Part shown: one piece after another, positions 17,232-26,704 of the stretch
Layout of the letters: every line of letters begins with the position of its first letter
Position numbering within the stretch: position 1 is the stretch's first letter
NCBI GenBank assembly: GCA_023957975.1
Contig: JAMLGM010000004.1
Span: forward strand, 62,001 to 126,000
Source: Microthrixaceae bacterium
GTDB lineage: Bacteria > Actinomycetota > Acidimicrobiia > Acidimicrobiales > Microtrichaceae
Direction of reading: 5' to 3'
DNA length: 64,000 bases
Notes under the pieces: generated by a model
The model's input: the letters and a program-made list of their open reading frames with translations, nothing else
What the model was told of the DNA's origin: nothing
The model's database searches: none
Program-made: the position numbers and the translations under genes

Positions 17232-18201
17232 GCCGGTACCGGGCCCTCGGCGCCTGGTGATTGTTGGAAGCACGGCATCGGGTAAGTCGGCGTTGGCGAT
17301 GGAGGTGGCCGACGTGTTGGGCGACGCCGAGTTGATCTCGGTGGATTCGATGCAGGTGTACCGCCGCATGGATATCGGCACCGCCAAGCCCTCAGCGATC
17401 GATCAGCAGCGGGTGCCTCATCACCTCATCGACGTGCTCGAACCGAGCGAGGATTCCTCGGCCGGGTGGGTGCAGGGCCTCGCCCGCGGAGTCGTGGACG
17501 ACTTGGCCCAGCGCGGCCGACGCCCCATCTTCGTGGGCGGCACGGGGCTGTATCACCGGGTCGTGGTGGACGACATGGAGCTGCCGGCAAGCTATCCCGA
17601 GCTCCGCGCCGAGCTGGAGGCCGCCAACGATTCGGCGGTCGCGGAGGGCCCCGAGGCGGCGGCACGTCACACCGCCGGGTTGTTGCGACGACTTCGCGAG
17701 GTCGATCCGCTCACGGCGTCGACCTGCGAGCCCAACAACGCCCGGCGCATGATCCGGGCGCTCGAAGTCAGCCTCGGCAGCGGCCGTCCGTTTTCCTCCT
17801 ACGGGCCGGGCATGGAGGCCTATCCGCCCAGCGAGGACCTGATGATCGGCCTCGAGGTGCCCAGAGCCGAGATGCTCGACCTGTTGTCGAAGCGGGTCGA
17901 CGCCATGATGGCCGCAGGGTTTCTCGACGAGGTCGGTGCACTGGCAGCCGAGGACCCGCCGATCGGGGTGACGGCGCGTCAGGCGCTCGGCTACCGCGAG
18001 TTGTTGCGCCACGTGCGCGGAGAATGGACCCTCGACCACGCGGTCGCTGAAACGGTGCTTCGGACCCGCCAGTTCGCGGTTCGTCAACATCGGTGGTTCC
18101 GGCGCGATCCCCGCATCGTGTGGCACTCCGCACCCCTTGGCGATGCGGCGAAAACCGCTTCGTTGGCCCGTTGGATCGCCGGTACGCTCGGTGCGACATG
18201 A
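17224..18201 (+). CDS. miaA: tRNA dimethylallyltransferase
   Basis: Adds the dimethylallyl group to A37 of tRNAs reading U-initial codons, making the substrate of MiaB. The P-loop is VGSTASGKSALAM (near 13), followed by SVDSMQVYRRMDIGTAKP, GGTGLYHR, and the C-terminal TRQFAVRQHRWFRRDPRI. The 325-residue length is normal. ATG 17224 overlaps the previous gene and its stop overlaps dapF (ATGA), so the block from miaB to dapE is probably one operon. Confidence 0.95.
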   Translation: MAEPVPGPRRLVIVGSTASGKSALAMEVADVLGDAELISVDSMQVYRRMDIGTAKPSAIDQQRVPHHLIDVLEPSEDSSAGWVQGLARGVVDDLAQRGRRPIFVGGTGLYHRVVVDDMELPASYPELRAELEAANDSAVAEGPEAAARHTAGLLRRLREVDPLTASTCEPNNARRMIRALEVSLGSGRPFSSYGPGMEAYPPSEDLMIGLEVPRAEMLDLLSKRVDAMMAAGFLDEVGALAAEDPPIGVTARQALGYRELLRHVRGEWTLDHAVAETVLRTRQFAVRQHRWFRRDPRIVWHSAPLGDAAKTASLARWIAGTLGAT

Positions 18202-19124
18202 CTGATGTGCTTCGCCTGACCAAGGCCCATGGACTGGGCAACGACTTCCTGGTCGCCCTCGAATCGGACAACCCTCAGCGGCTCGACCGTTGTGTGGCCG
18301 ACCCGTCGATCGCCGTGTTGTTGTGCGACCGTCGCCGGGGCATCGGCGCGGACGGCGTCTTGTACGGCCGAACCGGAGCCGCTGGAGCCGCGGGTGCCGC
18401 GGGTGCCGCCGGAGCCGCGGGTGCCGATCTCGAGATGGTCCTGCACAACGCGGATGGATCGGTCGCCGAGATCTCGGGCAACGGCATCCGCTGCCTGGCC
18501 CAGGCGTACCTTCGGGCCTCGGGTCGACGCGAGGGCGACGTGGTGATCGACACCGCGGCGGGGCGCCGGGTCCTGTCGAGTGCGCCGACCGAACGGCTCG
18601 CGGTCGACAACCTGCGCGTCGACATGGGATCGGTGCTCGCCGGGCCGCCGTTGGCACCGAGCGCTTCGGGTTGGGGTGCGATTCACGTCGCGAGTGCGAG
18701 CGTCGGCAACCCCCACATCGTCTTGCACGTCGAGTCGGTGGACGGCATCGACATCGCCTCGGAGGGGCCGCGCCTCGAAGCCGACGTTGCGGGCGGGGTG
18801 AACGTTCACTTCCTAAGCGTCGAGGGCCCCGACACGATTCGGCTGGTGCACTGGGAGCGCGGCGCCGGGGTGACCGAGGCCTGCGGTTCGGGGGCCACGG
18901 TGTCGGCGTTCCTGGCGAATCAGTGGGGCCTCGTCGGAGCGGAGGTGTCGGTGCGTATGCCTGGCGGTGAGGCGACCATCGATCTGCGAGAGGCGGCCGA
19001 GGGGCGGATCCATCTCACCGGCGAGGCGGTGCACGTCGCCACCGTCGAGGTCGACCTCGATGCGCTCGTCGATGCCGCGAACGATGCGTCGACCACCGAC
19101 GCCGAGGTTGCGAATGCATCCTGA
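18198..19124 (+). CDS. dapF: Diaminopimelate epimerase with Ser at the first catalytic Cys
   Basis: Interconverts LL- and meso-diaminopimelate for lysine and peptidoglycan. Family blocks are TKAHGLGNDFLV at the start, GIGADGVLY, NADGSVAEISGNGIRC and EACGSGATVSAF. In standard DapF the first block reads C-GNG-x-RC with a catalytic Cys before GNG. Here that residue is Ser (ISGNGIRC), while the second catalytic Cys (EACGSG) is kept. A 9-bp repeat encodes a Gly-Ala-Ala run inserted near residue 60–76. ATG 18198 overlaps the miaA stop and gives the family N-terminus. Confidence 0.9.
   Translation: MTDVLRLTKAHGLGNDFLVALESDNPQRLDRCVADPSIAVLLCDRRRGIGADGVLYGRTGAAGAAGAAGAAGAAGADLEMVLHNADGSVAEISGNGIRCLAQAYLRASGRREGDVVIDTAAGRRVLSSAPTERLAVDNLRVDMGSVLAGPPLAPSASGWGAIHVASASVGNPHIVLHVESVDGIDIASEGPRLEADVAGGVNVHFLSVEGPDTIRLVHWERGAGVTEACGSGATVSAFLANQWGLVGAEVSVRMPGGEATIDLREAAEGRIHLTGEAVHVATVEVDLDALVDAANDASTTDAEVANAS
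18375..18425 (+). repeat. In-frame 9-bp tandem repeat inside dapF
   Basis: Five full copies and one partial copy of GG(A/T)GCCGC(N) encode repeated Gly-Ala-Ala. Copy number can change without a frameshift. The run sits in a loop between conserved DapF blocks. Confidence 0.8.
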
Positions 19125-20610
19125 CCAGACCCGCCCCGAGGACCAGACCGGTCCAGACGCTCACGCGAACGGCTTCGACGAGGAGCGTCCGGGCCAGGCG
19201 TACCCCGCCGACCCGGCGAATCCCGCCGATCCGAACGACTCGCACCGCGGCGCGTTCGGCGAATTCGGCGCCACGACCAGCGCGTTCATCGACCGGTCCT
19301 TTCGCGAGCGCATCGTGCTCGTCGGCGTGTCGTTTCCGCCCTACGACGACGAGCGCACCGAGGAGAATCTCGACGAACTGGCACGCCTGGTCGACACGGC
19401 AGGTGCCGACGAGGTCGGCCGCATCGTGCAGCGGCGCCACAGCCCCGACCCGGCGACCTACATCGGGTCGGGCAAGGTCGAGGAGGTCAAGGCCCTCGCC
19501 GAGTATTACGACTGCGACACCGTGGTGTTCGACGATGAGCTCACCCCCGCGCAGCAGTACAACCTGGAACGGCTGCTCGGTCGTACTGCCATCGATCGCA
19601 CCGCGGTCATTCTCGACATCTTCGCCCAGAACGCGTCGAGCCTCGAGGGTAAGGCCCAGGTCGAGTTGGCGTTGTTGAAGTACCGCCTGCCGCGGCTGCG
19701 TGGCAAGGGTCGCTCGCTGTCCCAACAGGGATCCTCGGGCGGTGCCGGCGGAGCGAGCGGCACCCGTATCGGCACCCGTGGCCCCGGCGAAACCCAGCTC
19801 GAGGTCGATCGTCGTCGGCTGGTTCGTCGGGTCCACAAACTCGAGGCGCAGCTCCGCGAGATCGCTCACGTGCGCTCGACCCAACGCAAGGCCCGGCGGC
19901 GCAGTCAGCTCCACAACATCGTCATCGTCGGCTACACCAACGCCGGCAAGTCGACCCTGCTCAACCGGCTCACCGACTCGGGAGTGCTCGTCGAGGACCG
20001 GCTCTTCGCGACCCTCGATCCGACGACGCGACGGCTGCAGTTGCCAGGCGGTGAGTCGGTGTTGTGCACCGACACCGTCGGATTCGTTCGCAAGTTGCCC
20101 CACCAGCTCGTCGAGGCGTTCAAATCCACCCTCGAGGTCGCCAACGACGCCGACCTTCTGGTGCACGTGGTCGACAGTTCTGCGGTCGACCCGCAGGCCC
20201 AGATCGACGCGGTTCACGAGGTGTTGCGCGACATCGACGCCGACGACGTGCCCGAATTGTTGGTGTTCAACAAGTGCGACGTGTCGCCCGAGGCGCGGCA
20301 GTTCGCCGATCTCGCCGACGGTGCGGTCGCCATCTCGGCGGTGACCGGTGAGGGGGTCGACGAGTTGTTGAGGGTGATCGGGGAGCGGCTGCGGGCGCTC
20401 GCTGCGCCGGTCGAGCTGGAGATCCCCTACGACCGCGGCGACCTGATCGCTGCGGTGCATCGCAGCGGCGAGGTGCTGTCGAGCACTTCGGGTGAGACCT
20501 CGATGCGTTTACGCGCCAGGCTGGCCGATTCCGAGGTGGCCAGGTTCGCCCCCTACCTCGTGGACGAGGCGGCCGCCGCCAACGGGGCAGCGACAAAGGC
20601 AGTGTCATGA
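19114..20610 (+). CDS. hflX: GTPase HflX
   Basis: Ribosome-associated GTPase that splits stalled or stressed 70S ribosomes. An N-terminal HflX domain (IVLVGVSFPPYDD, SPDPATYIGSGKVEE, VFDDELTPAQQYNLE) is followed by a Gly-rich linker. The G domain has G1 GYTNAGKSTLLN, G3 DTVGF and G4 NKCD. The ATG at 19114 overlaps dapF by 11 bp. An acidic/Pro-rich extension of about 50 residues (repeated PADPANPADP) precedes the conserved core. Synteny with mycobacterial dapF–hflX is exact. Confidence 0.94.
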   Translation: MHPDQTRPEDQTGPDAHANGFDEERPGQAYPADPANPADPNDSHRGAFGEFGATTSAFIDRSFRERIVLVGVSFPPYDDERTEENLDELARLVDTAGADEVGRIVQRRHSPDPATYIGSGKVEEVKALAEYYDCDTVVFDDELTPAQQYNLERLLGRTAIDRTAVILDIFAQNASSLEGKAQVELALLKYRLPRLRGKGRSLSQQGSSGGAGGASGTRIGTRGPGETQLEVDRRRLVRRVHKLEAQLREIAHVRSTQRKARRRSQLHNIVIVGYTNAGKSTLLNRLTDSGVLVEDRLFATLDPTTRRLQLPGGESVLCTDTVGFVRKLPHQLVEAFKSTLEVANDADLLVHVVDSSAVDPQAQIDAVHEVLRDIDADDVPELLVFNKCDVSPEARQFADLADGAVAISAVTGEGVDELLRVIGERLRALAAPVELEIPYDRGDLIAAVHRSGEVLSSTSGETSMRLRARLADSEVARFAPYLVDEAAAANGAATKAVS

Positions 20611-21752
20611 CCGGGTTTGTTCCTCCGCCCTATCCCTATGACCGGCTCGCTCCCGTCATCGATGCCGCCCGGGGCCACGACGGGGGAGCGGTGGATCTGT
20701 CGATCGGGACTCCATGCGATGCGCCGCCGGCGGTGGTGCTCGAGGCGATGGCATCGTCGAACGCCGAGCGTGGCTATCCGGCGTCGATCGGCTCGCCGGC
20801 CTACCGCGAGGCGGCGTCTCGTTGGGTGGCGCGCCGACTCGGCGCCGAGGTCGGGCCCGAACACCTCGCTGCGTGCGTGGGCACCAAGGAGTTCGTGGCG
20901 GGGTTGCCACACCTGTTGAAGCTTCGCCGACCCGACCGCGACACGGTGTTGTACCCGGCCGTTTCGTATCCGTCCTATGAGATGGGCGCGATTCTGGCGG
21001 GGTGTCGTGCCGTGGCCGTGCCGGTCGATGAGCACTGGCGAATCGACCTGTCGGCGATCAGCGCGCAGGACGCGGCGCGAGCGCTGTGTCTGTGGGTGAA
21101 CACGCCGGGCAATCCGGCGGGCGGGCTCGACGATCTGGGCGCGGCCGCGGCGTGGGGGCGAGCCCACGACGTAGCGGTGTTTTCCGACGAGTGTTATGTG
21201 GAGTTCACCTGGAACGGGCCGAGGCGCACGATTCTGAGCCATGGCCTCGACGGGGTGGTCGCGGTGCATTCGCTGTCGAAGCGGTCGAACTTCGCGGGGG
21301 CGCGTGCCGGGTTCTATGCGGGCGACCCCGAGCTGGTGGAGTACCTGTCGGAGATCCGCAAACACCAGGGCCTGATGGTGCCCGGGCCGGTGCAGGCGGG
21401 TGCGATCGCGGCGTGGGATGACGACGCACATGTCGATGCTCAGGCGCAGATCTACCGGTCGCGCCTCGAGCGACTGATCGGCCAACTGGCCCGCCTCGGC
21501 GTCGATGCTTCGATGCCGGAGGGCGCGTTCTACCTCTGGGTGCCGGCCCCGAACGGCGACGCCTGGGCGCTGGCCCAGCGCCTGGCGGTCGAGGTCGGCA
21601 TCGTGTCGAGTCCGGGGGAGTTCTACGGCGAGCAGGCGGCAGGGTTCGTGCGCATCGCCGCGGTTCAGCCGGACGCTCGACTCGATCTCGTCGACGCCCG
21701 ACTCGATGCGCTGGGCGGTTCGGGGCTGGGCGGTTCGGAGCTGGGCCGATGA
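20607..21752 (+). CDS. dapC: N-succinyldiaminopimelate aminotransferase
   Basis: PLP class-I aminotransferase of the succinylase branch. The PLP lysine is in HSLSKRSNFAGARAGF (near residue 226). The N-terminal PPPYPYDRLAP, LSIGTPCDAPP and VNTPGNPAGG are typical of actinobacterial DapC. It starts within the hflX stop (ATGA) and its own stop overlaps dapE, so it is coupled at both ends. Neighbouring dapE and dapD support the DapC call over other aminotransferases. Confidence 0.9.
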   Translation: MTGFVPPPYPYDRLAPVIDAARGHDGGAVDLSIGTPCDAPPAVVLEAMASSNAERGYPASIGSPAYREAASRWVARRLGAEVGPEHLAACVGTKEFVAGLPHLLKLRRPDRDTVLYPAVSYPSYEMGAILAGCRAVAVPVDEHWRIDLSAISAQDAARALCLWVNTPGNPAGGLDDLGAAAAWGRAHDVAVFSDECYVEFTWNGPRRTILSHGLDGVVAVHSLSKRSNFAGARAGFYAGDPELVEYLSEIRKHQGLMVPGPVQAGAIAAWDDDAHVDAQAQIYRSRLERLIGQLARLGVDASMPEGAFYLWVPAPNGDAWALAQRLAVEVGIVSSPGEFYGEQAAGFVRIAAVQPDARLDLVDARLDALGGSGLGGSELGR

Positions 21753-22891
21753 GCGTCGGTTCCTCGCCGTTGTCTTCGTCCTCGCCGTTGTCGACCGACG
21801 CCGTCGAGGTTCGCGACGTGTTCGGATTGACCGCGGCGATGGTGGCGGTCGCGTCGGAGAGTTTCGACGAGGCGCATCTCGCCGATCTGATCGAGGCCGA
21901 GTTGCGGCTGCTCGATCACCTCGACGTCATCCGGGTCGGCGACAACGTCGTGGCCCGCACGAATTTCGGGCGGTCCCAGCGGTTGGTGCTCGCCGGCCAC
22001 ACCGACACGGTGCCGGCGAACAACAACTTTCCCGGCCACATCGCCGTCGACCCGGATACCGGCGATGACGTGCTGCACGGGGTCGGTTCCGCCGACATGA
22101 AGGGCGGCCTCGCGGTGATGTTGGCCTCGGCTCGGCTGCATCGAGATCCCGGCGTGGACCTGACCTATGTGTTCTACGCACGCGAAGAAGTCGCCGCGGT
22201 GCACAGCGGCCTCGGCGAACTGTTCGAGGCGATTCCCGAGTGGCTCGAAGGCGACCTCGCCCTGCTCGGCGAACCCACCGACGGCGAGGTCGAGGCGGGA
22301 TGCCAGGGCACGATGCGGGTGTCGGTGACGTTGGCCGGCAGGCGGGCACATCCGGCGCGGGCCTGGATGGGCCGAAACGCTGTGCATCGCGCCGGGGCGT
22401 TGCTCGTGGCCCTCGACGCCTACGAGCCGCGGCGGCCGATGTTGTCGGGCTGTCAGTTTCACGAGGCGTTGTTGGCGCTGTCGATCGAGGGGGGTGTGTC
22501 GGGCAACGTCGTTCCCGACGCGGTGACGATCATGATCGGCCACCGCTTCGCCCCGGATCGCACCATCGCCGAGGCCGAGGCGCATGTGCGAAGCGTCGTC
22601 GAGCCGTTCCTGGAGGAGGGCGATTCCTTTGAGGTGGTCGACGCTGCCTCGGCCGCCGCTCCGGCCACCGATCATTCTCTGCTGGCTACGCTCATCGAAC
22701 GCAACGATTTGATGGTCGGAGCCAAGCTCGGGTGGACCGACGTCGCACGCTTTGCCGAACGAGGCGTTCCCGCAGCGAACTTCGGGCCGGGCGTTGCGCT
22801 GGTGGCCCACACGGCGGGGGAATACGTGACCCGAACCTCGGTGGAACGGACCTGGGAGGCCCTCGACGACTTGGTGAACAACCCGGAGTGA
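21749..22891 (+). CDS. dapE: Succinyl-diaminopimelate desuccinylase
   Basis: Zinc peptidase-like (M20) enzyme that removes succinate from N-succinyl-LL-diaminopimelate. Metal ligands are visible in LAGHTDTVPANNNF and LHGVGSADMKGGLAV, with the catalytic Glu pair in YAREEVAAVHSG. ECGCQGT-like substrate residues appear as EAGCQGTMRVSV. The length (380) fits actinobacterial DapE. The ATG at 21749 overlaps dapC by ATGA. This is the last gene of the long operon; a 187-bp gap follows. Confidence 0.92.
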   Translation: MSVGSSPLSSSSPLSTDAVEVRDVFGLTAAMVAVASESFDEAHLADLIEAELRLLDHLDVIRVGDNVVARTNFGRSQRLVLAGHTDTVPANNNFPGHIAVDPDTGDDVLHGVGSADMKGGLAVMLASARLHRDPGVDLTYVFYAREEVAAVHSGLGELFEAIPEWLEGDLALLGEPTDGEVEAGCQGTMRVSVTLAGRRAHPARAWMGRNAVHRAGALLVALDAYEPRRPMLSGCQFHEALLALSIEGGVSGNVVPDAVTIMIGHRFAPDRTIAEAEAHVRSVVEPFLEEGDSFEVVDAASAAAPATDHSLLATLIERNDLMVGAKLGWTDVARFAERGVPAANFGPGVALVAHTAGEYVTRTSVERTWEALDDLVNNPE

Positions 22892-22970
22892 GCCTGGTCG
22901 CCGCCGGCCGCTGCGACGCTGCGCCGCTGTCGCCGCGCCGCTGATCGCACCGTCCGCGTCAGCTGATCGC

Positions 22971-22996
22971 TGAGCCGTTGCGATGAGCCGTTGCGA
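22971..22996 (+). repeat. Perfect 13-bp tandem duplication after dapE
   Basis: TGAGCCGTTGCGA occurs twice with no spacer in the intergenic region after dapE. It is part of a wider run of GCTGATCGC-like words and has no evident function. Confidence 0.7.
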
Positions 22997-23077
22997 TGCG
23001 TGCTGGCGATCGTGGGTAATCCACGTCGGTGCCGGGACGGTTCGGTAGCCTCGGCCACAAGACCTAAGGAGCAGCGA

Positions 23078-24295
23078 GTGGTAGCACCGCAGAAAATCAA
23101 ACCGTCGACCGCCGGCATCTGGATCGGATTGGTCCTGCTCGTTCTCGGCCCGGTCGGCTGCATATCCGGAGCCGGCTACGCCGCGGTGAAGATCTTCGGA
23201 GAACTGTCGGATATCCCGTCGAGCCTGCGTTCCGACGTGCCCTCGGAGTTTTCGGTCGAACTCACCGATGTCTCCGGCGGGTTCATCGTCGGGATCGGCC
23301 CGGCGGGGAGCGACCCGTCGGTGGTCGATGTCGAGTTGATCGACCCCTCCGGTGAGATCGTTCCGGTGAGCTACCAGGGAAATGCCGACCTCACGACCGA
23401 ATTCAACGGTCGCAGTTATTCATTGTTGGCGACATTCGGCGAACTGGAGAACGGGACCTATACCCTTCGCTCGGAGGGCAGTTCGCGCTTCGAGGTGGGT
23501 ATCTCCAATGTCGACTTGAGCATCCTGGGAATGGACGTGGTCCCTGCGGTGATGCTCTCCGCGGGCCTGGGCATTTTGTTGTTCCTGATCGGGACGATCC
23601 TGGTAGTGGTCACCACCATCCGGCGCAGCAACGCCAAGAAGCGCAGTGGGTACGGAGGCGGCGGACCGGGTGCGCCGTCCTACACGGGGCCGATGCCGAC
23701 CGCAGGCTACGGCGGCCCGGGTCAGGGTGCTCCGGGTTATGGGGCTGCGGGCTACGGAGTTCCGGGCCAGGCCGCTCCGGGATACGGCGGTCCAGGCCAG
23801 GGTGCTCCGGGATACGGCGGTCCAGGCCAGGGTGCTCCGGGATACGGGGCCCCATCTCCGTACGGGAACCCGCCTGCCCCGCCAGCACCTGGAGCACCGC
23901 CTGCGCCGTCCGTGCCTGGGGCGCCGCCCGCACCCGGGGCGTTCGGCGCTCAGCCTCCGTACGGCGCCCCTGCTGGCGGCGGCTATCCGGTCGATCCGGG
24001 CTCACCTCAGCCCCCGATCGCGCCGTCGGTCGGCGTGGCGGCGGATCCGCAGAATCCGCTCCCGGCGTTCGGTTCGGCTCCTGACCCGGAGGCCTCGCCG
24101 TGGTCGATGGACACGCCAATGTCTGAGGCCGCTGACGCCCCGGTCGCCCCGGTCGCCCCGCAGGCACCGCCGGTGCCCGAGGCTCCGGTCGCTTCGCCGT
24201 TCGATCAGCCCGCGCCGCCGGCGTCACCCTTCGATCCGCCCGCACCGCCAGCCGAGAACGACGGCTCGCAACCTCCACCTTCACCCTGGGGTTGA
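23078..24295 (+). CDS. Two-helix membrane protein with Pro/Gly/Tyr-rich tail
   Basis: Not a recognised family. A first membrane helix is near residues 12–35 (GIWIGLVLLVLGPVGC). A beta-rich external domain of about 110 residues follows, then a second helix (about 150–178). The rest, about 225 residues, is low-complexity Gly-Tyr-Pro-Gln/Ala-Pro and is predicted to be cytoplasmic. Such tails occur in actinobacterial DUF4190-like and cell-division-associated membrane proteins. GTG 23078 has AAGGAG upstream, and a TAGCCT -10-like word lies at 23046–23051. Function unknown. Confidence 0.75.
   Translation: MVAPQKIKPSTAGIWIGLVLLVLGPVGCISGAGYAAVKIFGELSDIPSSLRSDVPSEFSVELTDVSGGFIVGIGPAGSDPSVVDVELIDPSGEIVPVSYQGNADLTTEFNGRSYSLLATFGELENGTYTLRSEGSSRFEVGISNVDLSILGMDVVPAVMLSAGLGILLFLIGTILVVVTTIRRSNAKKRSGYGGGGPGAPSYTGPMPTAGYGGPGQGAPGYGAAGYGVPGQAAPGYGGPGQGAPGYGGPGQGAPGYGAPSPYGNPPAPPAPGAPPAPSVPGAPPAPGAFGAQPPYGAPAGGGYPVDPGSPQPPIAPSVGVAADPQNPLPAFGSAPDPEASPWSMDTPMSEAADAPVAPVAPQAPPVPEAPVASPFDQPAPPASPFDPPAPPAENDGSQPPPSPWG
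23774..23846 (+). repeat. 30-bp tandem repeat in the Gly/Tyr-rich tail
   Basis: Two exact 30-bp units plus a partial third encode APGYGGPGQG repeats. A looser version starts near 23704. The exact identity points to recent slippage. Confidence 0.8.
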
Positions 24296-24428
24296 CCCGC
24301 GGTCGGGGCGACACGACGAGGCCCAGGTCGGTGCTGGCGTAGGCTGTCGCCGTTCGTGAATCAGGCCCGTGTCGGTGCCGCCGCGCGTTCGACGCGCCGA
24401 CACCGACGCCTTGTCGAAGGAGTTTTCT

Positions 24429-25571
24429 GTGTCCACCAGGTCGTTCTCAACCGCCGATGCTGCCAAGGCACACCTCGCCGAGTTGCAGGCTGCCGCGGGC
24501 TGGCGGGCTCCGGCCGCATATGGCCTCGGGGTGGCCACGATGTCGAACGCCGGTGACGGGTCGAAGGTGCTCGACACCTATTTCCCGGCGCCGAACTGCG
24601 GGGAGAACGCCGGGTTCATCGCGTTGGCCCTCGACGTTCTGGGTGCAGACGCCGGTGCCGGAACCCATGAGGTGAACGGCGAGGCGATCGATGAGATCCT
24701 CGGTGCGCTCGAGCCGATCATCTCCGACGGCGGCACCCACCCCAACGCCGATGCCGCCAGGACGCTTCGTAGCGTGGCCCAACCGGCTCACGCAGCGGTG
24801 CGCAAGCAGGTGGTGCTGACCGTCATCGAGCGCCTCGACGCGGCGCCGGTCGACACCCACGACGTGTTCTTGCGCCTGCACCTGCTGTCGACCTGCAAGG
24901 TGCGCCCCCACGGCCTGAGCCTCGAAGGGCAGTTCGGCTTGTTGAACAACGTCGTGTGGACCGATCGCGGCCCGTTCGACCCTGACACCTTCGAAGCCAC
25001 CCGCGCCCGGCTGCGCGCGGCCGGCGAGCCCGTGACCGTGCTGGGAATCGACAAGTTTCCGAACCTCGTCGACTACGTCGTGCCGGCCGGTGTGCGTATC
25101 GCCCACGGAGCTCGGGTTCGTCTCGGCGCCTATCTCGGCGAGGGAACGACCGTGATGCACGAGGGGTTCGTGAACTTCAATGCCGGAACCGAGGGTCCGG
25201 CCATGGTGGAGGGGCGTATCTCGGCGGGGGTTTTCGTCGGCGCGAATACCGATATCGGTGGAGGCGCGTCGATCATGGGCACCCTGTCGGGAGGCGGGAA
25301 AGAAGTGGTATCGATCGGTTCGGGCAGCCTGCTTGGCGCCAATGCCGGAATCGGCATCAGTCTGGGTGACAACTGCGTGGTCGAGGCCGGCCTCTACGTC
25401 ACCGCCGGGACCGTGGTGGAACTGCCCGATGGATCGACGGTGAAGGCGGCGGCGCTGAGCGGTCGCAGCGACATGTTGTTCCGCCGCGACAGCCGGCGCG
25501 GAGCCGTCGTGATGCTGCCCCAAACCGCCGAATGGGGCGGGTTGAACACCGACCTGCACAGCAACGCCTGA
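24429..25571 (+). CDS. dapD: Tetrahydrodipicolinate N-succinyltransferase
   Basis: Succinyl-CoA-dependent enzyme opening the succinylase branch. The C-terminal half is a left-handed beta helix with hexapeptide turns ([43 protein letters not shown]). The N-terminus and 380-residue length match the longer actinobacterial DapD. GTG 24429 has GAAGGAG just upstream. An earlier in-frame ATG at 24369 adds 20 unrelated residues. It converges with lexA across a 226-bp gap containing a stem-loop. Confidence 0.92.
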   Translation: MSTRSFSTADAAKAHLAELQAAAGWRAPAAYGLGVATMSNAGDGSKVLDTYFPAPNCGENAGFIALALDVLGADAGAGTHEVNGEAIDEILGALEPIISDGGTHPNADAARTLRSVAQPAHAAVRKQVVLTVIERLDAAPVDTHDVFLRLHLLSTCKVRPHGLSLEGQFGLLNNVVWTDRGPFDPDTFEATRARLRAAGEPVTVLGIDKFPNLVDYVVPAGVRIAHGARVRLGAYLGEGTTVMHEGFVNFNAGTEGPAMVEGRISAGVFVGANTDIGGGASIMGTLSGGGKEVVSIGSGSLLGANAGIGISLGDNCVVEAGLYVTAGTVVELPDGSTVKAAALSGRSDMLFRRDSRRGAVVMLPQTAEWGGLNTDLHSNA

Positions 25572-25732
25572 GCACATGGTTCGCCTCTGGGCGGTCGGTT
25601 CGCCTGGTCGCCCGACGAGTCTGAGCGCCCGGTGCACCCGAGCGCCTGAGTTCCCGATGCGACGAGCGCCCGGCGCGACGATGACCGCCCGAGGTGTGGC
25701 CTCGAACGGTCATCGCGCTTGCGTCTGGTGCC

Positions 25733-25778
25733 CGCGACCGCTCGCACCGCGGCGCTTGCGGGGCCGGGAGCGGTCGCG
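25733..25778. terminator. Stem-loop between convergent dapD and lexA
   Basis: An 11-bp perfect stem (CGCGACCGCTC and its complement) encloses a 24-base loop. It lies 20 bp past the lexA end and could act for both transcripts. There is no U-run. Confidence 0.45.
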
Positions 25779-25797
25779 ACGACGGGGAGAGCCGTCG

Positions 25798-26448
25798 TTA
25801 CAGCTTGCGCAGGACGGTCACGACCTTGCCGTAGATCTCCACCGAATCGGCGGGGAAACGGCGGGGTTCCATGGTCGAGTTGGCGGGCGACAACACGACC
25901 TCGGACCCCTCGAATCGGATGTTCTTGACCGTGCCCAGTTCGTCGTCGACCCCGGCGACCACCGTGTCGCCGCTTTCCGCGGTGGCCTGCTGGCGCACCA
26001 CGACGAAGTCGCCGTCGAAGATGCCGGCTTCGATCATCGATTCGCCGCGGACCCGCAGCATGAACAGGTCTCCGGAGCCGGTGAACTGCGCCGGCAGAAC
26101 GAGGGTGTCTTCGATGTTCTCCTCGGCGATCACGCCGTAGCCTGCAGCGACATCGCCGACGAGCGGCACCGACACGATGCCTGCGGCAATGCCGGACGTA
26201 TCGACGGTGACCTGAATTGCACGAGGCTTGGTCGCGTCGCGTCGCAGGTAGCCGAGCCGCTCGAGGGAGGACAGGTGGGAGTGCACCGTCGAGGGCGAGC
26301 TGAGATTCTCCGCCGCGCAGATCTCGCGAACCGACGGTGGATAGCCACGCTCGCGAACGGTGCGTTCGATGTACTCGAGAATGGAATGCTGCCGCTTGGT
26401 GAGCGGTGGCATCTCATCGCTGGGTGGGGGGTTGGTCGCCGTAGCCAT
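25798..26448 (-). CDS. lexA: SOS repressor LexA
   Basis: Represses DNA-damage genes and self-cleaves when stimulated by RecA filaments. The N-terminal winged helix (LTKRQHSILEYIERTVRERGYPPSVREI) is followed by cleavage-site Ala-Gly in DVAAGYGV, catalytic Ser in VRGESMIEAGI and Lys in VARQQATAESG-type context (VVVRQQATAESGDTVVAG). I chose ATG 26448 because CAGGAGGCC lies eight bases upstream. A longer in-frame start at 26505 overlaps a LexA box. Four LexA boxes in the divergent region predict autoregulation. Confidence 0.95.
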   Translation of the reverse strand: MATATNPPPSDEMPPLTKRQHSILEYIERTVRERGYPPSVREICAAENLSSPSTVHSHLSSLERLGYLRRDATKPRAIQVTVDTSGIAAGIVSVPLVGDVAAGYGVIAEENIEDTLVLPAQFTGSGDLFMLRVRGESMIEAGIFDGDFVVVRQQATAESGDTVVAGVDDELGTVKNIRFEGSEVVLSPANSTMEPRRFPADSVEIYGKVVTVLRKL

Positions 26449-26473
26449 TGGGGCCTCCTGTGGGCGGTGGTTC

Positions 26474-26587
26474 GAACAGGCGTTCCGAGCATAACACGTT
26501 TCCACAAACGCGCGTTCGATATTTCAAAAACGAACAGTTGTTCTTGACATCGAACGATCGTTCGTGCCAATCTGCGAACAATCGTTC
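26474..26587. promoter_or_regulatory. Array of four LexA boxes between lexA and chiZ-like gene
   Basis: GAAC-N4-GTTC occurs at 26474–26485 (AGGC), 26532–26543 (AGTT), 26552–26563 (GATC) and 26576–26587 (AATC), spacer bases in brackets. The third is a perfect 14-bp palindrome, CGAACGATCGTTCG. A TTGACA at 26544–26549 between boxes two and three may be the -35 of the rightward promoter. The array lies between the two divergent starts, so LexA could repress both. Confidence 0.85.
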
Positions 26588-26704
26588 GAAGCACGTACGA
26601 GTGTTCGTGGCTTCGAAGTATCCGCACCGATGTGCCTCTCGCAGACGGTGTCGACGCCAGGCGTCGGCGCTTCGTTGTCAGGGGTCGACTGGAGACTGTT
26701 TCCC

